The notes below the pieces were generated by a model. That model had not been told where the DNA came from. It saw nothing but the letters and a program-made list of their open reading frames with translations, and ran no database searches. Source: Chloroflexota bacterium (lineage in GTDB: Bacteria; Chloroflexota; Chloroflexia; Chloroheliales; Chloroheliaceae). From it: 39,203 bases of DNA. This document shows positions 25,872-34,757 of this stretch, piece after piece. Position 1 is the stretch's first letter; each line of letters starts with the position of its first letter. The DNA is taken from positions 1 through 39,203 of the forward strand of contig CADDZM010000008.1 of assembly GCA_902812345.1 (NCBI GenBank). The letters run 5' to 3'. Position numbers and translations under genes: made by a program.

Positions 25872-26336
25872 TTACATTCCGGGAGCTTGCATAGCGTGGA
25901 CATAGGTAGAATCCGCGCCGCATTTCGAGCAGTGTTCCGGAGCATGTTCGCCTCGAATTGCTTCGCCACAAACTTCACACAGCCAGTACATTGTCATCAT
26001 CCTCACAATGTCGGCCCGGCTGACAATTCCCAGCAGCGTATCACCATCCATCACTGGCACTCGCCGGATGCGGTGGTCGGTTAAGAGGTGGCTCACAATT
26101 TCAACGGTAGTATCGGGAGTAATACTGATAACAGCGCGAGTCATGACATCGCCGACAGTCGCGCCGCGCTTGCTGAAAATATCCGCTTCGCTGACGATGC
26201 CGACGATTTTACCAGCCTGGTTTTTAACCGGCAGGCCAGTTATGCGGTACTGCACCAGAAGACGGGCGGCATCCTGGACGGTAGTATCTTCGCTGACGGT
26301 TATCGGGTCAGGGGTCATGATTTCACGTACTAACAT
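25872..26336 (-). CDS. CBS-domain pair with C-terminal zinc ribbon, inside the PDH operon
   Basis: A 154-residue soluble protein. Two CBS motifs (MTPDPITVSEDTTVQDAARL with GLPVKNQAGKIVGIVSEADI, and VMTRAVISITPDTTV with RVPVMDGDTLLGIVSRADI) form one Bateman module, which typically binds AMP, ADP, ATP or SAM. The tail has two CxxC knuckles (Cys120/Cys123 and Cys136/Cys139) that look like a zinc ribbon or rubredoxin-type metal site. It is placed between E3 and E1alpha on the same strand, with 79 and 38 nt gaps, so it is very likely cotranscribed. An energy-charge sensor for pyruvate dehydrogenase is an inference from this position. No partner domain is visible. Confidence 0.88.
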   Translation of the reverse strand: MLVREIMTPDPITVSEDTTVQDAARLLVQYRITGLPVKNQAGKIVGIVSEADIFSKRGATVGDVMTRAVISITPDTTVEIVSHLLTDHRIRRVPVMDGDTLLGIVSRADIVRMMTMYWLCEVCGEAIRGEHAPEHCSKCGADSTYVHAMQAPGM

Positions 26337-26415
26337 AGTCGTAATCTCTTTTCTGCCAGGATTGCGGGGGTCTTTAGCTTACTCCCGCAGTCTGGCGTCT
26401 TTCTGTTTCTATTTT

Positions 26416-27846
26416 TTAGGCGTTCAAGGCCAGGCCATCCACCGCCAGGCCCGCTTCGGCCAGGGCTTCCGACAACGTCGGGTGCGGGTGGACCGCCATC
26501 GCCAATTCCTGGTTAGTGCCTTCAAGCAGGGTCAGGAGGCTGAACTCACCGATTAGCTCGACCACTTCCGGACCAATCATATGCGCGCCGAGAACCTGGC
26601 CGTACTTGGCATCGGAAACCACTTTCACAAACCCGCTGGCCTCGCCAAGCGCCTGGGCTTTGCCGTTCGGGTTAAACATAAACTTGCCGACTTTAACCTC
26701 GATACCGCGTTCCTTGCACTGGGCCTCGGTCAGGCCTAACGAAGCGATATTCGGGGCGCTGTAAGTGCAGCGCGGCATGTTGGCGTAGTTCAATTTCTGG
26801 GCGTGTTCCCCGGCGATAACCTCGGAAGCGATAACGCCCATGGCCGAGGCGACATGGGCCAGGGGCAGTTTGCCGGTTACGTCGCCGATAGCGTAAATGC
26901 CGGGGACGTTCGTCTTCATCTGGTCGTCTATCTGGATGAAGCCGCGCTCGACCTTAACGCCGACCTTTTCCAATCCCAGGTTCTCGCTGTTGGGCGCGAA
27001 ACCGATACCGAGCAGCACCCGGTCTACTTCCAGGGTCTGGGTCGCGCCGTCTTTACCGGCCTGCACTTCTACCCGGGCTTTCTTGCCGTCGCCGCCCTTT
27101 TCAACCTTTTTGACCATGGTGTTGGTCATGATGTTGATGCCGCGCTTTTTAAATTCGCGGGTAAGGTGAGCGCTGATTTCTTCGTCTTCCAGGGGGACCA
27201 GGCGAGGCAGCATTTCAACAATTGTTACGTCGCAACCATAGCTACGATAAACTGTAGCAAATTCCACACCAATAGGCCCGCCGCCGATAATAGCGACCGA
27301 CTGCGGTTTATCTTTTAACTTCCACACTTCTTTACTGGTGACGATGCTCTGGCCGTCCACGGTATCAGGGGACATTCCCGGCACGAGCCGGACGCGCGAA
27401 CCGGTGGCAATCATTATATTTTTGGTATTAACTTCCTGGGCGCCTTCCGGGCCTTCCACCACTACTTTGGTGGGGCTTTCGATACGTCCGTTGCCCCGAA
27501 GCACATCTACCTTATTCTTTTTCATAAGGTAGGCGACGCCTTTGACCTGGCGGCCGATAATGTCGTTACAACGGGCGATGGCCGCGCCATAATCGGCTTC
27601 GACGCCGCTCACGGTAATACCGAAATCTTTGGAGCGGGCAAAAAGGGTTAAAACTTCGGCGGAACGCAATAACGCTTTAGAAGGGATACAACCCCAGTTC
27701 AAACAAACTCCACCCAGTTCTTCGCGTTCGACAATCGCGGTTTTGAGGCCAAGCTGACCGGCGCGGGCGGCTGCGATATAACCGCCGGGACCACTACCGA
27801 TAATTACTAAATCATATGAGCCTGTTTGACCATTGGAAGCGGTCAT
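26416..27846 (-). CDS. lpdA: Dihydrolipoyl dehydrogenase (E3)
   Basis: Flavoprotein that reoxidises dihydrolipoamide of the E2 core and reduces NAD+. The 476 residues contain the FAD-binding GSGPGGYIAAARAG (about 18-31), the redox-active disulfide GGVCLNWGCIPSK (Cys48, Cys53), the NAD-binding GGGPIGVEFA, the second FAD motif GIYAIGDVTG and the catalytic HPHPTLSE pair (His455, Glu460). The ATG is preceded by GAAGGAG. It is the first gene of the PDH operon, behind a leader of about 250 nt that carries the palindromic element at 27881-27955. Confidence 0.96.
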   Translation of the reverse strand: MTASNGQTGSYDLVIIGSGPGGYIAAARAGQLGLKTAIVEREELGGVCLNWGCIPSKALLRSAEVLTLFARSKDFGITVSGVEADYGAAIARCNDIIGRQVKGVAYLMKKNKVDVLRGNGRIESPTKVVVEGPEGAQEVNTKNIMIATGSRVRLVPGMSPDTVDGQSIVTSKEVWKLKDKPQSVAIIGGGPIGVEFATVYRSYGCDVTIVEMLPRLVPLEDEEISAHLTREFKKRGINIMTNTMVKKVEKGGDGKKARVEVQAGKDGATQTLEVDRVLLGIGFAPNSENLGLEKVGVKVERGFIQIDDQMKTNVPGIYAIGDVTGKLPLAHVASAMGVIASEVIAGEHAQKLNYANMPRCTYSAPNIASLGLTEAQCKERGIEVKVGKFMFNPNGKAQALGEASGFVKVVSDAKYGQVLGAHMIGPEVVELIGEFSLLTLLEGTNQELAMAVHPHPTLSEALAEAGLAVDGLALNA

Positions 27847-27880
27847 TTCTTCGCTCCTTCTTTCTTTTCTATTTAATTAA

Positions 27881-27955
27881 GACTTTCGCTTGAAACAATT
27901 AATATGGTTTGTTTTTCTTGTATCCTGGAGTCTTTCCAGGTTCAAAGCGAAAGCC
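27881..27955. repeat. 75-bp imperfect-palindrome element, copy A
   Basis: The ends GACTTTCGCTTGAAAC (27881-27896) and GTTCAAAGCGAAAGCC (27940-27955) are inverted repeats. An inner hairpin CCTGGA/TCCAGG (27924-27929, 27935-27940) is also present. The whole unit recurs in inverse orientation at 39086-39161 with roughly 70% identity by eye, the ends being most conserved. It sits in the predicted 5' leader of lpdA, ending about 35 nt before the ATG. It could be a MITE/REP-like repeat or a structured leader RNA. Confidence 0.7.
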
Positions 27956-28089
27956 GGGTTAATTTTTACTAAATCTTAGAACTATGTTGTTCATCAAATT
28001 TCAAGCCCGCAACGGGCGGCAGAGTTTGAGCCGGCAAAACCTTTCCGTGCCCGGCCACTAAACCAGCCCGAATCCAGCCGTACCTGGTT

Positions 28090-28118
28090 CCGGCAAGTTT
28101 GCCGGGCAAATTATAACA
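28090..28118 (-). promoter_or_regulatory. Extended -10 promoter and palindrome of the PDH operon
   Basis: On the minus strand TGTTATAAT (28110-28118) is an extended -10 element (TGn plus perfect TATAAT). A near-perfect palindrome CCGGCAA-GT-TTGCCGG (28090-28105) covers the predicted transcription start, so it could be an operator or a 5' hairpin of the transcript. The leader that follows, down to 27847, contains a GCCCG/CGGGC hairpin (near 28012-28024) and the repeat element. Confidence 0.5.
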
Positions 28119-28403
28119 TACGATTTATACCTCAAACTACTTTACGGCTATATCAATTGTCAATGTCAATCATAATCGGAATATAGATACAATAAGTATG
28201 TGAAAAAATTTTCAAAAGAAGATATAGTAGCGATGTTGTGGATGCGGCCTTACATTTAAAGTGTATAATACCGTTGATTGAAGCGACGGGATAATTATTA
28301 ACTGCTTTTTCTAATTTCTTTCTTACTTTCCTTTATTATGGCATTAAAGTATGATGGATTTTGGAAATTGTAAGTTTTAAACCTAGTAGGTTTCTTGGTA
28401 ATA
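28119..28403. other. AT-rich divergent spacer without a recognised gene
   Basis: This stretch separates the PDH operon promoter from the HEAT-repeat gene. It contains tandem TTGACATTGACA on the minus strand (28158-28169) with no matching -10 at the right distance, and a TATAAT at about 28262-28267 on the plus strand with no good -35. No reading frame of interest and no repeat was found. Confidence 0.4.
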
Positions 28404-29513
28404 ATGAGTTTCGACCAGACAATAAATGAACTCCGCTACGGCGGGCCACAGGTTAGAATAAGGGCGGCTACTTATCTGGCTGAAGCGAATAACCCCCAGG
28501 TGACGCCTTATTTATTGGAAGCGTTGAAAGATGAGGACGCCGAGGTCCGCATCGCGGTGGCCCACGCCCTCAATACTTATCGTGACCCCCAGGCCGTACC
28601 GAGTCTTATCGAGCTTTTAAATGATAAGAACTTCGCGGTTAACGCCTCCGCCGCAACTACCCTCGGTCTTACCGGCGACGAGCGCGCGGTCAAGCCTCTT
28701 TTGCACATGGTCGAGCGGGTGCTGCGTTTCGGACCGAACATTTTGGTCCAACACCAGGCCATCGTGCAGGGTCTGGTTGCCCTCGGGCGCCTCCGGGACG
28801 AACGCGCTGCCGGCCTTTTAATCAAGATGCTTAAAAAGGGCTACAAACACTCGGTCAGCGACTGGCAGTTACAGGTGCGCCAGGCTGCCGCCCTGGGATT
28901 GGGCTTGCTCGACCAGCCCGCCGGGAACCAAACCCTGATTGATACTCTCACCGACGACGAGCCAACCGACTTGCTGGAGTCGGTCACAACCGCCCTGGGC
29001 ATGCTGCGCAGCGAACAAAGCTTCAAGATGATGGCCGGGTATTTGCGGTTCGCCCCCTTTGAGAACGAAAACAAACTTTTCCGCCGCCAGCAGTGTTTGA
29101 TAATCGCCCTCGGGCAGCGTGGAGACCGGGCCGCCGTGCCTTATTTGCTGCCCCTGGTGACGAGCGTCTATCCCGAAGTACGGATTGCCCTGACCGAAAC
29201 GCTCGTCCGGTTGGGCGAGACCGAGCAGGGTGAAGCTCTTATCCCGCTGCTGCGAGACCGCAGTTCGGCGGTGCGTACCGCCGCCGCCCAGGCGCTTGGG
29301 GCATTGGGTGTGCAGTCGGCGGCGGGACCGCTCAGCGCCGTGGCGGTTGACCCCGACCGGCGAGTGGCCGGGGCCGCCCAGAATGCTCTGGAAAACATCA
29401 AAGCCCTGCCTTCCGCCCAGAGAAATGTCTACCTGCCGCCCCCGCCACCTACTCCCCCTCAAGGCCATTCTACGGACCAATCCGAGGACCGGTCTGGCGA
29501 ACAAAGCCGCTAA
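28404..29513 (+). CDS. HEAT-repeat (PBS lyase-like) protein
   Basis: A 369-residue alpha-solenoid made almost entirely of HEAT-like repeats of about 31 residues, such as PYLLEALKDEDAEVRIAVAHAL, VPSLIELLNDKNFAVNASAATTLG and LIPLLRDRSSAVRTAAAQALG. It ends with a Pro-rich, charged tail. It probably acts as a binding scaffold; HEAT proteins of this type include phycobilin lyases, but no pigment genes are nearby. ATG 28404 is chosen; an in-frame TTG at 28395 with AGG 4 nt upstream is an alternative start. The nuo operon follows on the same strand but has its own promoter. Confidence 0.85.
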   Translation: MSFDQTINELRYGGPQVRIRAATYLAEANNPQVTPYLLEALKDEDAEVRIAVAHALNTYRDPQAVPSLIELLNDKNFAVNASAATTLGLTGDERAVKPLLHMVERVLRFGPNILVQHQAIVQGLVALGRLRDERAAGLLIKMLKKGYKHSVSDWQLQVRQAAALGLGLLDQPAGNQTLIDTLTDDEPTDLLESVTTALGMLRSEQSFKMMAGYLRFAPFENENKLFRRQQCLIIALGQRGDRAAVPYLLPLVTSVYPEVRIALTETLVRLGETEQGEALIPLLRDRSSAVRTAAAQALGALGVQSAAGPLSAVAVDPDRRVAGAAQNALENIKALPSAQRNVYLPPPPPTPPQGHSTDQSEDRSGEQSR

Positions 29514-29542
29514 AAAGATTGTCAGGAATTTCACGAATTGCC

Positions 29543-29571
29543 TTGACATTGAGTTTACGGTATGTGATACT
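29543..29571 (+). promoter_or_regulatory. Promoter of the nuo operon
   Basis: A perfect TTGACA (29543-29548) is followed after 17 nt by GATACT (29566-29571), about 85 nt upstream of the nuoA ATG. It lies just after the HEAT-repeat gene, allowing independent expression of the complex I genes. Confidence 0.65.
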
Positions 29572-29655
29572 GTACCCGTGACTATTACTCGGTTACACAG
29601 AATTCCTACCCTTTTGCAATTATGACCGGTGTTGGCTCATTTGGAGTAAACAGCC

Positions 29656-30024
29656 ATGTTGGATGCTTATTTACCGATTTTGATAATGTTTGTCCTGGCC
29701 GCCGGGCTGGTAACAGTTACCGCCGTCGGGGCGCTTTTGCTCGGTCCCAAAAAGCCGAATGAATTTAAAAACTCGCCGTATGAAGGCGGCGTACCACTAG
29801 TCCAGGAGACCTCCCGCCGTTTCCCCGTAAAGTTCCTGGAAGTCGCCATGCTTTTCTTGATTTTCGACATCGAGACGATAGCTTTCTTTCCGTGGGCGGT
29901 CTTGCTCAACCAGCTAAAACTTTTCGGCCTTATCGAAATGGGCATTTTCCTCCTGGTGCTGGGCCTCGGTTACATCTATTTATGGCGGAAGGGCGCTTTT
30001 AACTGGGAGAAAGAGGTCTTATAG
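29656..30024 (+). CDS. nuoA: NADH-quinone oxidoreductase subunit A
   Basis: Small membrane subunit of respiratory complex I. The 122 residues form three transmembrane helices with the diagnostic loop [10 protein letters not shown] between the first and second, [20 protein letters not shown] and the acidic residues that line the quinone-side membrane cavity. GGAG lies 9 nt before the ATG. The stop overlaps the nuoB GTG start by one base, so the two are coupled. It is the first gene of the operon. Confidence 0.96.
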   Translation: MLDAYLPILIMFVLAAGLVTVTAVGALLLGPKKPNEFKNSPYEGGVPLVQETSRRFPVKFLEVAMLFLIFDIETIAFFPWAVLLNQLKLFGLIEMGIFLLVLGLGYIYLWRKGAFNWEKEVL

Positions 30025-30623
30025 TGGCAGAAGATTATAGCCAGCGCGATTTTTTCACTAATAACGCGATTATGCCGGGTGACCTCCAGTCGTACCGCAG
30101 CGCCCAGCCGATTGGCGGGGTCGTCACGACAAACCTGGACAAGGTTTTGAACCTGGCCCGCGCCAACTCCATCTGGCCCGCCCTGTTCGGCCTGGCCTGC
30201 TGTGCGATTGAAATGATGGCGACCTCCGCGCCCCGCTTCGATATTGCCCGCTTTGGCTCAGAAGTGTTCCGGGCTTCACCTCGGCAGGCCGACCTGATGA
30301 TTGTGGCCGGGCGTGTTTCCGCGAAAATGGCCCCGGCAGTACGGCAAATCTGGGAACAGATGCCTGAACCGAAATGGGTTATCGCGATGGGCGCTTGCGC
30401 CAGTTGCGGCGGCGTCTTTAACAACTATGCGATTGTCCAGGGTGTAGATATGATTATCCCGGTGGATGTATATGTCGCCGGTTGCCCGCCGACCCCTGAA
30501 GCCCTGATTGAAGGCGTTCGGATTCTACAGGACCGGATTACTGCAGGCGAACCCCAGCCCCAGGATCCTAAAGAATATATGCCGGAGGTAGTCCGTGACC
30601 CAAACTTCGGGCGACACGCTTAA
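30024..30623 (+). CDS. nuoB: NADH-quinone oxidoreductase subunit B
   Basis: Carries the N2 [4Fe-4S] cluster that hands electrons to quinone. The ligands are visible: the tandem Cys59-Cys60 ([10 protein letters not shown]), Cys125 (GACASCGG) and Cys154 (VAGCPPTPE). The 199-residue length fits the family, with an acidic C-terminal tail. It starts with GTG overlapping the nuoA stop. Its end overlaps the start of nuoC by 29 nt. Confidence 0.96.
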   Translation: MAEDYSQRDFFTNNAIMPGDLQSYRSAQPIGGVVTTNLDKVLNLARANSIWPALFGLACCAIEMMATSAPRFDIARFGSEVFRASPRQADLMIVAGRVSAKMAPAVRQIWEQMPEPKWVIAMGACASCGGVFNNYAIVQGVDMIIPVDVYVAGCPPTPEALIEGVRILQDRITAGEPQPQDPKEYMPEVVRDPNFGRHA

Positions 30624-31164
30624 TCCAGAAGAGATGCCCGCGCCTGCTCCGACACCTTCCCTCATTGAGGAAGCCCGTTTCCCTAACGTGCGGCCCAGCC
30701 CCATGCGTTCCGCCGATGGGACGCCGACTTTTATTGTTCCGGCGGCGGAAATCGTGGAGGTGGCTCAATACCTTAAAGAGAGCGGCTTTACCCTGTTTGA
30801 GGATGTAACGGCGGTAGACTGGCTGCCTAAAGAACCGCGTTTCCAGGTGGTCTACCACTTCCTGAATTTAACGGCCCGCCAACCCATTCGCCTCAAAGTA
30901 GAATTGCCCGGTGATAAACCGAGCGTGCCTTCGATAACCGGCGTCTTCAGGGGAGCAAACTGGTTCGAGCGGGAAGTTTTCGATTTGTTCGGTATCGTCT
31001 TTGAGAACCACCCCGACCTGCGCCGTATCCAGATGCCCGACGATTGGGAGGGCCACCCGCTCCGCAAAGATTACCCGATAACCGGCCCGCGCCGCCCGAA
31101 CCTGCCCTCCAACGAGTTCCGCCCCGAAGGTCGCAGCGGTCCTACTCTGCCCCCGGCTCAATGA
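30595..31164 (+). CDS. nuoC: NADH-quinone oxidoreductase subunit C
   Basis: Peripheral-arm subunit (30 kDa family) of complex I. The family signature is ERE-containing [39 protein letters not shown] near residues 120-160 (quoted in parts: [25 protein letters not shown]). It is a separate protein and not fused to NuoD as in E. coli. The GTG start at 30595 is supported by GGAGG 6 nt upstream and lies inside nuoB. A variable 40-residue N-terminal extension is present. Confidence 0.95.
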   Translation: MTQTSGDTLNPEEMPAPAPTPSLIEEARFPNVRPSPMRSADGTPTFIVPAAEIVEVAQYLKESGFTLFEDVTAVDWLPKEPRFQVVYHFLNLTARQPIRLKVELPGDKPSVPSITGVFRGANWFEREVFDLFGIVFENHPDLRRIQMPDDWEGHPLRKDYPITGPRRPNLPSNEFRPEGRSGPTLPPAQ

Positions 31165-31172
31165 GGTAAAAA

Positions 31173-32432
31173 ATGGAAGACCTTCAAATTAAAGATCGCT
31201 GGCTCGAAGACGACGAAGACCAGTATTTAAAAGATAATAACGACTACCAGGACCCCAGCAGCGAACTCATGACCATCAACATGGGGCCGCAGCACCCGTC
31301 CACCCACGGGGTCTTGCGCCTGGTAGTAACTCTGCGCGGCGAGGAAGTGGTCAAGTGCGAGTCGGTTATCGGCTACCTGCACACCGGCATCGAAAAACAG
31401 GGTGAGACCAAGACCTATAACCAGGCGCTGACTCTGACCGACCGGACCGATTACCTTAACCCGCTGATTAACAACCTGAACTACTCGCTGGCCGTCGAGC
31501 AACTGCTCGGCATTACCAACAAAATTCCGCCCCGCGCCCAGGTTGCCCGCGTCCTCCTTTCGGAGTTGCAGCGCATCAGCAGCCACCTGGTCTGGCTCGG
31601 CACCCACGCCATGGACCTCGGCGCACAGAGCGCCTTCCTCTACGGTATGCGCGACCGCGAGAAAATCCTGGACATTTTCGAGATGATTTCGGGCGTGCGC
31701 CTGATGACCAGTTTCATCATGCCCGGCGGTCTTTACGCCGACCTGCCGCCCGGTTTCAAGGAAAAAGTCCAGGAGTTTATCACTTATTTCAAAAAAATCT
31801 GGCCCGACTACGGCAAGATGCTCACCAAAAGCGAACTCTGGTTCGAACGGACTAAAGGCATTTGCAGCATGACCCAGGAAGAAGCCCTTAACTGGGGCGT
31901 CACCGGGCCTGTTTTGCGCTCGACCGGCATCCCCTACGACGTGCGGAAGGTCTTCCCTTATTCCGGGTACGAGACATACGATTTTGAAGTTCCGACCGGC
32001 ACAAACGGCGACGTGTACGACCGCTTTATGGTGCGTATGCTGGAAGTAAACCAGAGTATCCGTATCGTCGAGCAAGCTCTTGAAAAGCTGCCGGACGGCG
32101 AATGGCAGGTCAACGACCTTAAAATCGTGCCGCCTAAAAAATACCAGATTGCCGTAACAATGGAGTCGCTTATTCACCACTTCAAGCTGTACACTGAAGG
32201 CTACAAGCCGGTTACCGGCGAAGTTTACAGTCGGGTCGAGTCGGCCCGGGGTGAGTTAGCCTGTTACATGGTCAGCAACGGCACCAACAAGCCGTACCGG
32301 ATGCACCTGCGCGGCCCTAGCTTGGCCAACTTGCAGACCCTGGGGCCGACCCTGGAAGGCCGCGCCATGTTCGCCGACATTGTGGCAGCTATCGGTAGTA
32401 TTGACATCATCCTGGGCGAGGTAGACCGCTAA
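31173..32432 (+). CDS. nuoD: NADH-quinone oxidoreductase subunit D
   Basis: The 49-kDa-family subunit that forms the quinone-binding site together with NuoB. The 419 residues include NMGPQHPSTHGVLRL (about 32-46), IGYLHTGIEK and the C-terminal RGPSLANLQTLGPTLEG followed by DIVAAIGSIDIILGEVDR, which is the standard end of the family. It follows nuoC after 8 nt and is followed by nuoE after 1 nt. Confidence 0.96.
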   Translation: MEDLQIKDRWLEDDEDQYLKDNNDYQDPSSELMTINMGPQHPSTHGVLRLVVTLRGEEVVKCESVIGYLHTGIEKQGETKTYNQALTLTDRTDYLNPLINNLNYSLAVEQLLGITNKIPPRAQVARVLLSELQRISSHLVWLGTHAMDLGAQSAFLYGMRDREKILDIFEMISGVRLMTSFIMPGGLYADLPPGFKEKVQEFITYFKKIWPDYGKMLTKSELWFERTKGICSMTQEEALNWGVTGPVLRSTGIPYDVRKVFPYSGYETYDFEVPTGTNGDVYDRFMVRMLEVNQSIRIVEQALEKLPDGEWQVNDLKIVPPKKYQIAVTMESLIHHFKLYTEGYKPVTGEVYSRVESARGELACYMVSNGTNKPYRMHLRGPSLANLQTLGPTLEGRAMFADIVAAIGSIDIILGEVDR

Positions 32433-32433
32433 A

Positions 32434-32976
32434 ATGATAGATAATTATTCGGATAATTTGGAATCTCGCGTCGGAGAATTTACACTTAGCGAAGGCTCGC
32501 GCCGGGAAATCGAAGCCCTTAAAAAGCAGTACCCCAGCGCCCGCTCGGCGATTCTCCCGGCGCTGCACGTGGTCCAGGCCCAGTTTGGCTTTATTCCAGC
32601 CGAACCAATGGGCGAGCTTGCCGAAATCCTGGGTATTTTGCGGGGCGATGTCGAGCAGGTCGTAACTTTCTACCGGATGTACAACCAGCGCCCGGTCGGA
32701 AAGTTCCACGTTAAAATTTGCGACAGTATCTCCTGTTACCTGCGCGGCTCAGACGAACTTCTCGAACACGGCCAGAACAGGCTCGGCACGAAACTTAATG
32801 AGACCACTCCGGACGGCCAGATTACACTATCCAAGATAGAATGCCTGGCAGCCTGTGGGGCAGCGCCCTGCTTGCAGGTGAACGACGAATATGTCTATAA
32901 CGTTCAGCCGGAGCAACTCGACGAAATCCTGGACAGCCTGAAGTCGGCTGATAAAAACCCCTACTTTATCCCGTAA
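32434..32976 (+). CDS. nuoE: NADH-quinone oxidoreductase subunit E
   Basis: Thioredoxin-fold subunit with a [2Fe-2S] cluster. The four ligands are Cys96 and Cys101 (ICDSISCYL, C-x4-C) and Cys137 and Cys141 (CLAACGAAP, C-x3-C). The N-terminal helical part (LPALHVVQAQFGFIP, VEQVVTFYRMY) is typical. At 180 residues it is slightly longer than many homologues. The gene starts 1 nt after nuoD. Its stop is followed by the small unknown gene and then nuoF. Confidence 0.95.
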   Translation: MIDNYSDNLESRVGEFTLSEGSRREIEALKKQYPSARSAILPALHVVQAQFGFIPAEPMGELAEILGILRGDVEQVVTFYRMYNQRPVGKFHVKICDSISCYLRGSDELLEHGQNRLGTKLNETTPDGQITLSKIECLAACGAAPCLQVNDEYVYNVQPEQLDEILDSLKSADKNPYFIP

Positions 32977-32988
32977 AAGGGTGCTGGA

Positions 32989-33282
32989 ATGGCCCAACCA
33001 AAATTAACCATTCACGATATGGCGGTAGATAGCCGCCGCTGGGCTATTAGGGATTATGGCGAAGACGAATGGGCGCGGTATTGCATGTGGTTCGAACAGG
33101 AACTCCCGGCGGTATCGGGGAAGGACGAACACCAGCAGTTAGCAGCCGTTTACGCCTTACTGGCCCGGGACGAGGATGCCCGTGATACCCAACTGGCCCT
33201 GTGCTGGCTGGATGGTAAAGGCTATGGGGCGACCACGTTAGAAGAATTAAAACAAACGCTGGCAAATTTCCGCAGCAAATAA
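32989..33282 (+). CDS. Small unknown protein encoded between nuoE and nuoF
   Basis: A 97-residue soluble, acidic protein that I do not recognise. It has alternating helices (DEHQQLAAVYALLARDEDAR, TTLEELKQTLANF) and two cysteines (YCMWF, LALCWLDG) that are not arranged as a metal site. It begins 12 nt after nuoE and ends 58 nt before nuoF on the same strand, inside the operon, so it is expected to be co-expressed with complex I. It could be an assembly or accessory factor; nothing in the sequence proves this. Confidence 0.75.
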   Translation: MAQPKLTIHDMAVDSRRWAIRDYGEDEWARYCMWFEQELPAVSGKDEHQQLAAVYALLARDEDARDTQLALCWLDGKGYGATTLEELKQTLANFRSK

Positions 33283-33340
33283 TCCAATTCGAAACTTCCA
33301 GGCTTCCCTGGAAGCTGGCTCAAGAGAGAAGAATAGAAAA

Positions 33341-34696
33341 ATGGCACAACAAGAGCAGATTTTTCCGCCTCCCCCGCCGCTTCTGACCCAGAAGCCGCCT
33401 TTTGAATACCAGTTGCTCAAGCACCGGGCCGTCCCTGGTATAGCAAAGCTCGATGTTTACCGGGCCAACGGCGGTTACAAAGGCCTCGAACGCGCCGTGA
33501 AAATGCAGCCGGATGAGGTCGTGAACGTGGTAAAGGCTTCAGGGCTGCGCGGGCGCGGTGGCGCGGGCTTTCCGGCGGGTATGAAATGGAGCTTTATCCC
33601 CAAAGGGCCGGGACCGAAGTATGTCACCTGCAACACCGACGAATCCGAACCGGGCACTTTCAAGGACCACGAGCTGATTGAGAACAACCCGCACCAGCTT
33701 ATCGAAGGCGTGCTGATTACCTGCTACGCCATCAGTTCAGAGAACGGCTTTATCTACGTCCGGGGCGAGTTTGCGCGCGGTATCCGGGTGCTGAAACGCG
33801 CCGTCGAGGAAGCCCGGGCGGCCGGGTTGGTCGGCCAGAACATTTTAGGCAGCGGCTGGAACTGCGAAGTAGTCATTCACTCCGGGGCCGGAGCTTATAT
33901 CTGCGGGGAAGAATCGGCTTTGCTGGAATCGCTTGAAGGCAAACGCGGCTATCCCCGTTTGCGCCCGCCCTTCCCGGCGGTAGCGGGTCTCTACGCCCGG
34001 CCTACCGTTATCAACAACTGCGAAACGCTCTCGAATGTACCGCACGTGCTGCGGGAGGGCGCGGAGTGGTATTCCAAGTTTGGCACCGAAAAGACCAAAG
34101 GCTTTCGCGTTTACTGCCTGAGCGGCCACGTTGAGCGGCCCGGCAATTACGAACTGGAATGCGGCACGACCTTCCGCACCCTTATTAATGACCTGGGCGG
34201 CGGAGCCTGGAAAGGCCGCAACATTAAGGCTTTTATTCCGGGCGGTTCTTCGACCCCGATGCTGGCCCCGACCGACGAGGTTATGGATACGCCGATGGAT
34301 TTCGAGGGTATCGCGGCCAGGGGTTCGATGCAGGGTTCGGCGGGCGTGGTCGTGATTGACGACCAGACCTGTATCGTAGGAGCGGTTTTGCGGCTGGTCG
34401 AGTTCTACAAAGAAGAGTCCTGCGGCAAGTGTACGCCCTGCCGGGAAGGCACTCAATGGCTGGTCCAGATGCTGCACCGCCTTGAAAACGGCGAGAGCCG
34501 GGAAGGCGACCTGGAACTGATAACCGATGTGGGCGGCAATATCGCCGGAAAGAGCTTCTGCTTGCTCGGCGACTCGGCCCCGGTACCTTACAACAGTGCC
34601 CTGAAGCTGTTCCGGGAGGAATTCGAGTACCACATTACCCACAAAACCTGTATGGTTGGCCCTCGTGCCGGGAAACAACTGGCCGGGGTCCACTAA
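33341..34696 (+). CDS. nuoF: NADH-quinone oxidoreductase subunit F (NADH-binding)
   Basis: Binds FMN and NADH and carries the N3 [4Fe-4S] cluster. The FMN/NADH motif GRGGAGFPAG is at 71-80. The acidic stretch TDESEPGTFKDHEL is present. The cluster ligands are Cys361, Cys364 and Cys367 (CGKCTPC), with Cys407 in SFCLLGDSAP. The 451 residues match the family length, with a Pro-rich N-terminus. It is the last gene of the operon and is closed by a strong terminator, with no nuoG or membrane-arm genes following. Confidence 0.96.
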   Translation: MAQQEQIFPPPPPLLTQKPPFEYQLLKHRAVPGIAKLDVYRANGGYKGLERAVKMQPDEVVNVVKASGLRGRGGAGFPAGMKWSFIPKGPGPKYVTCNTDESEPGTFKDHELIENNPHQLIEGVLITCYAISSENGFIYVRGEFARGIRVLKRAVEEARAAGLVGQNILGSGWNCEVVIHSGAGAYICGEESALLESLEGKRGYPRLRPPFPAVAGLYARPTVINNCETLSNVPHVLREGAEWYSKFGTEKTKGFRVYCLSGHVERPGNYELECGTTFRTLINDLGGGAWKGRNIKAFIPGGSSTPMLAPTDEVMDTPMDFEGIAARGSMQGSAGVVVIDDQTCIVGAVLRLVEFYKEESCGKCTPCREGTQWLVQMLHRLENGESREGDLELITDVGGNIAGKSFCLLGDSAPVPYNSALKLFREEFEYHITHKTCMVGPRAGKQLAGVH

Positions 34697-34757
34697 ACCT
34701 AAACTGGGGACCGGACCGCTGCCGATGTTTCCTATCTCAAATTGAATCTAAAACTAT

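Noticed and set aside
31227-32180. 317-codon minus-strand frame opposite nuoD
   Set aside because: It is fully contained in nuoD on the other strand, with no ribosome binding site and no recognisable domain.
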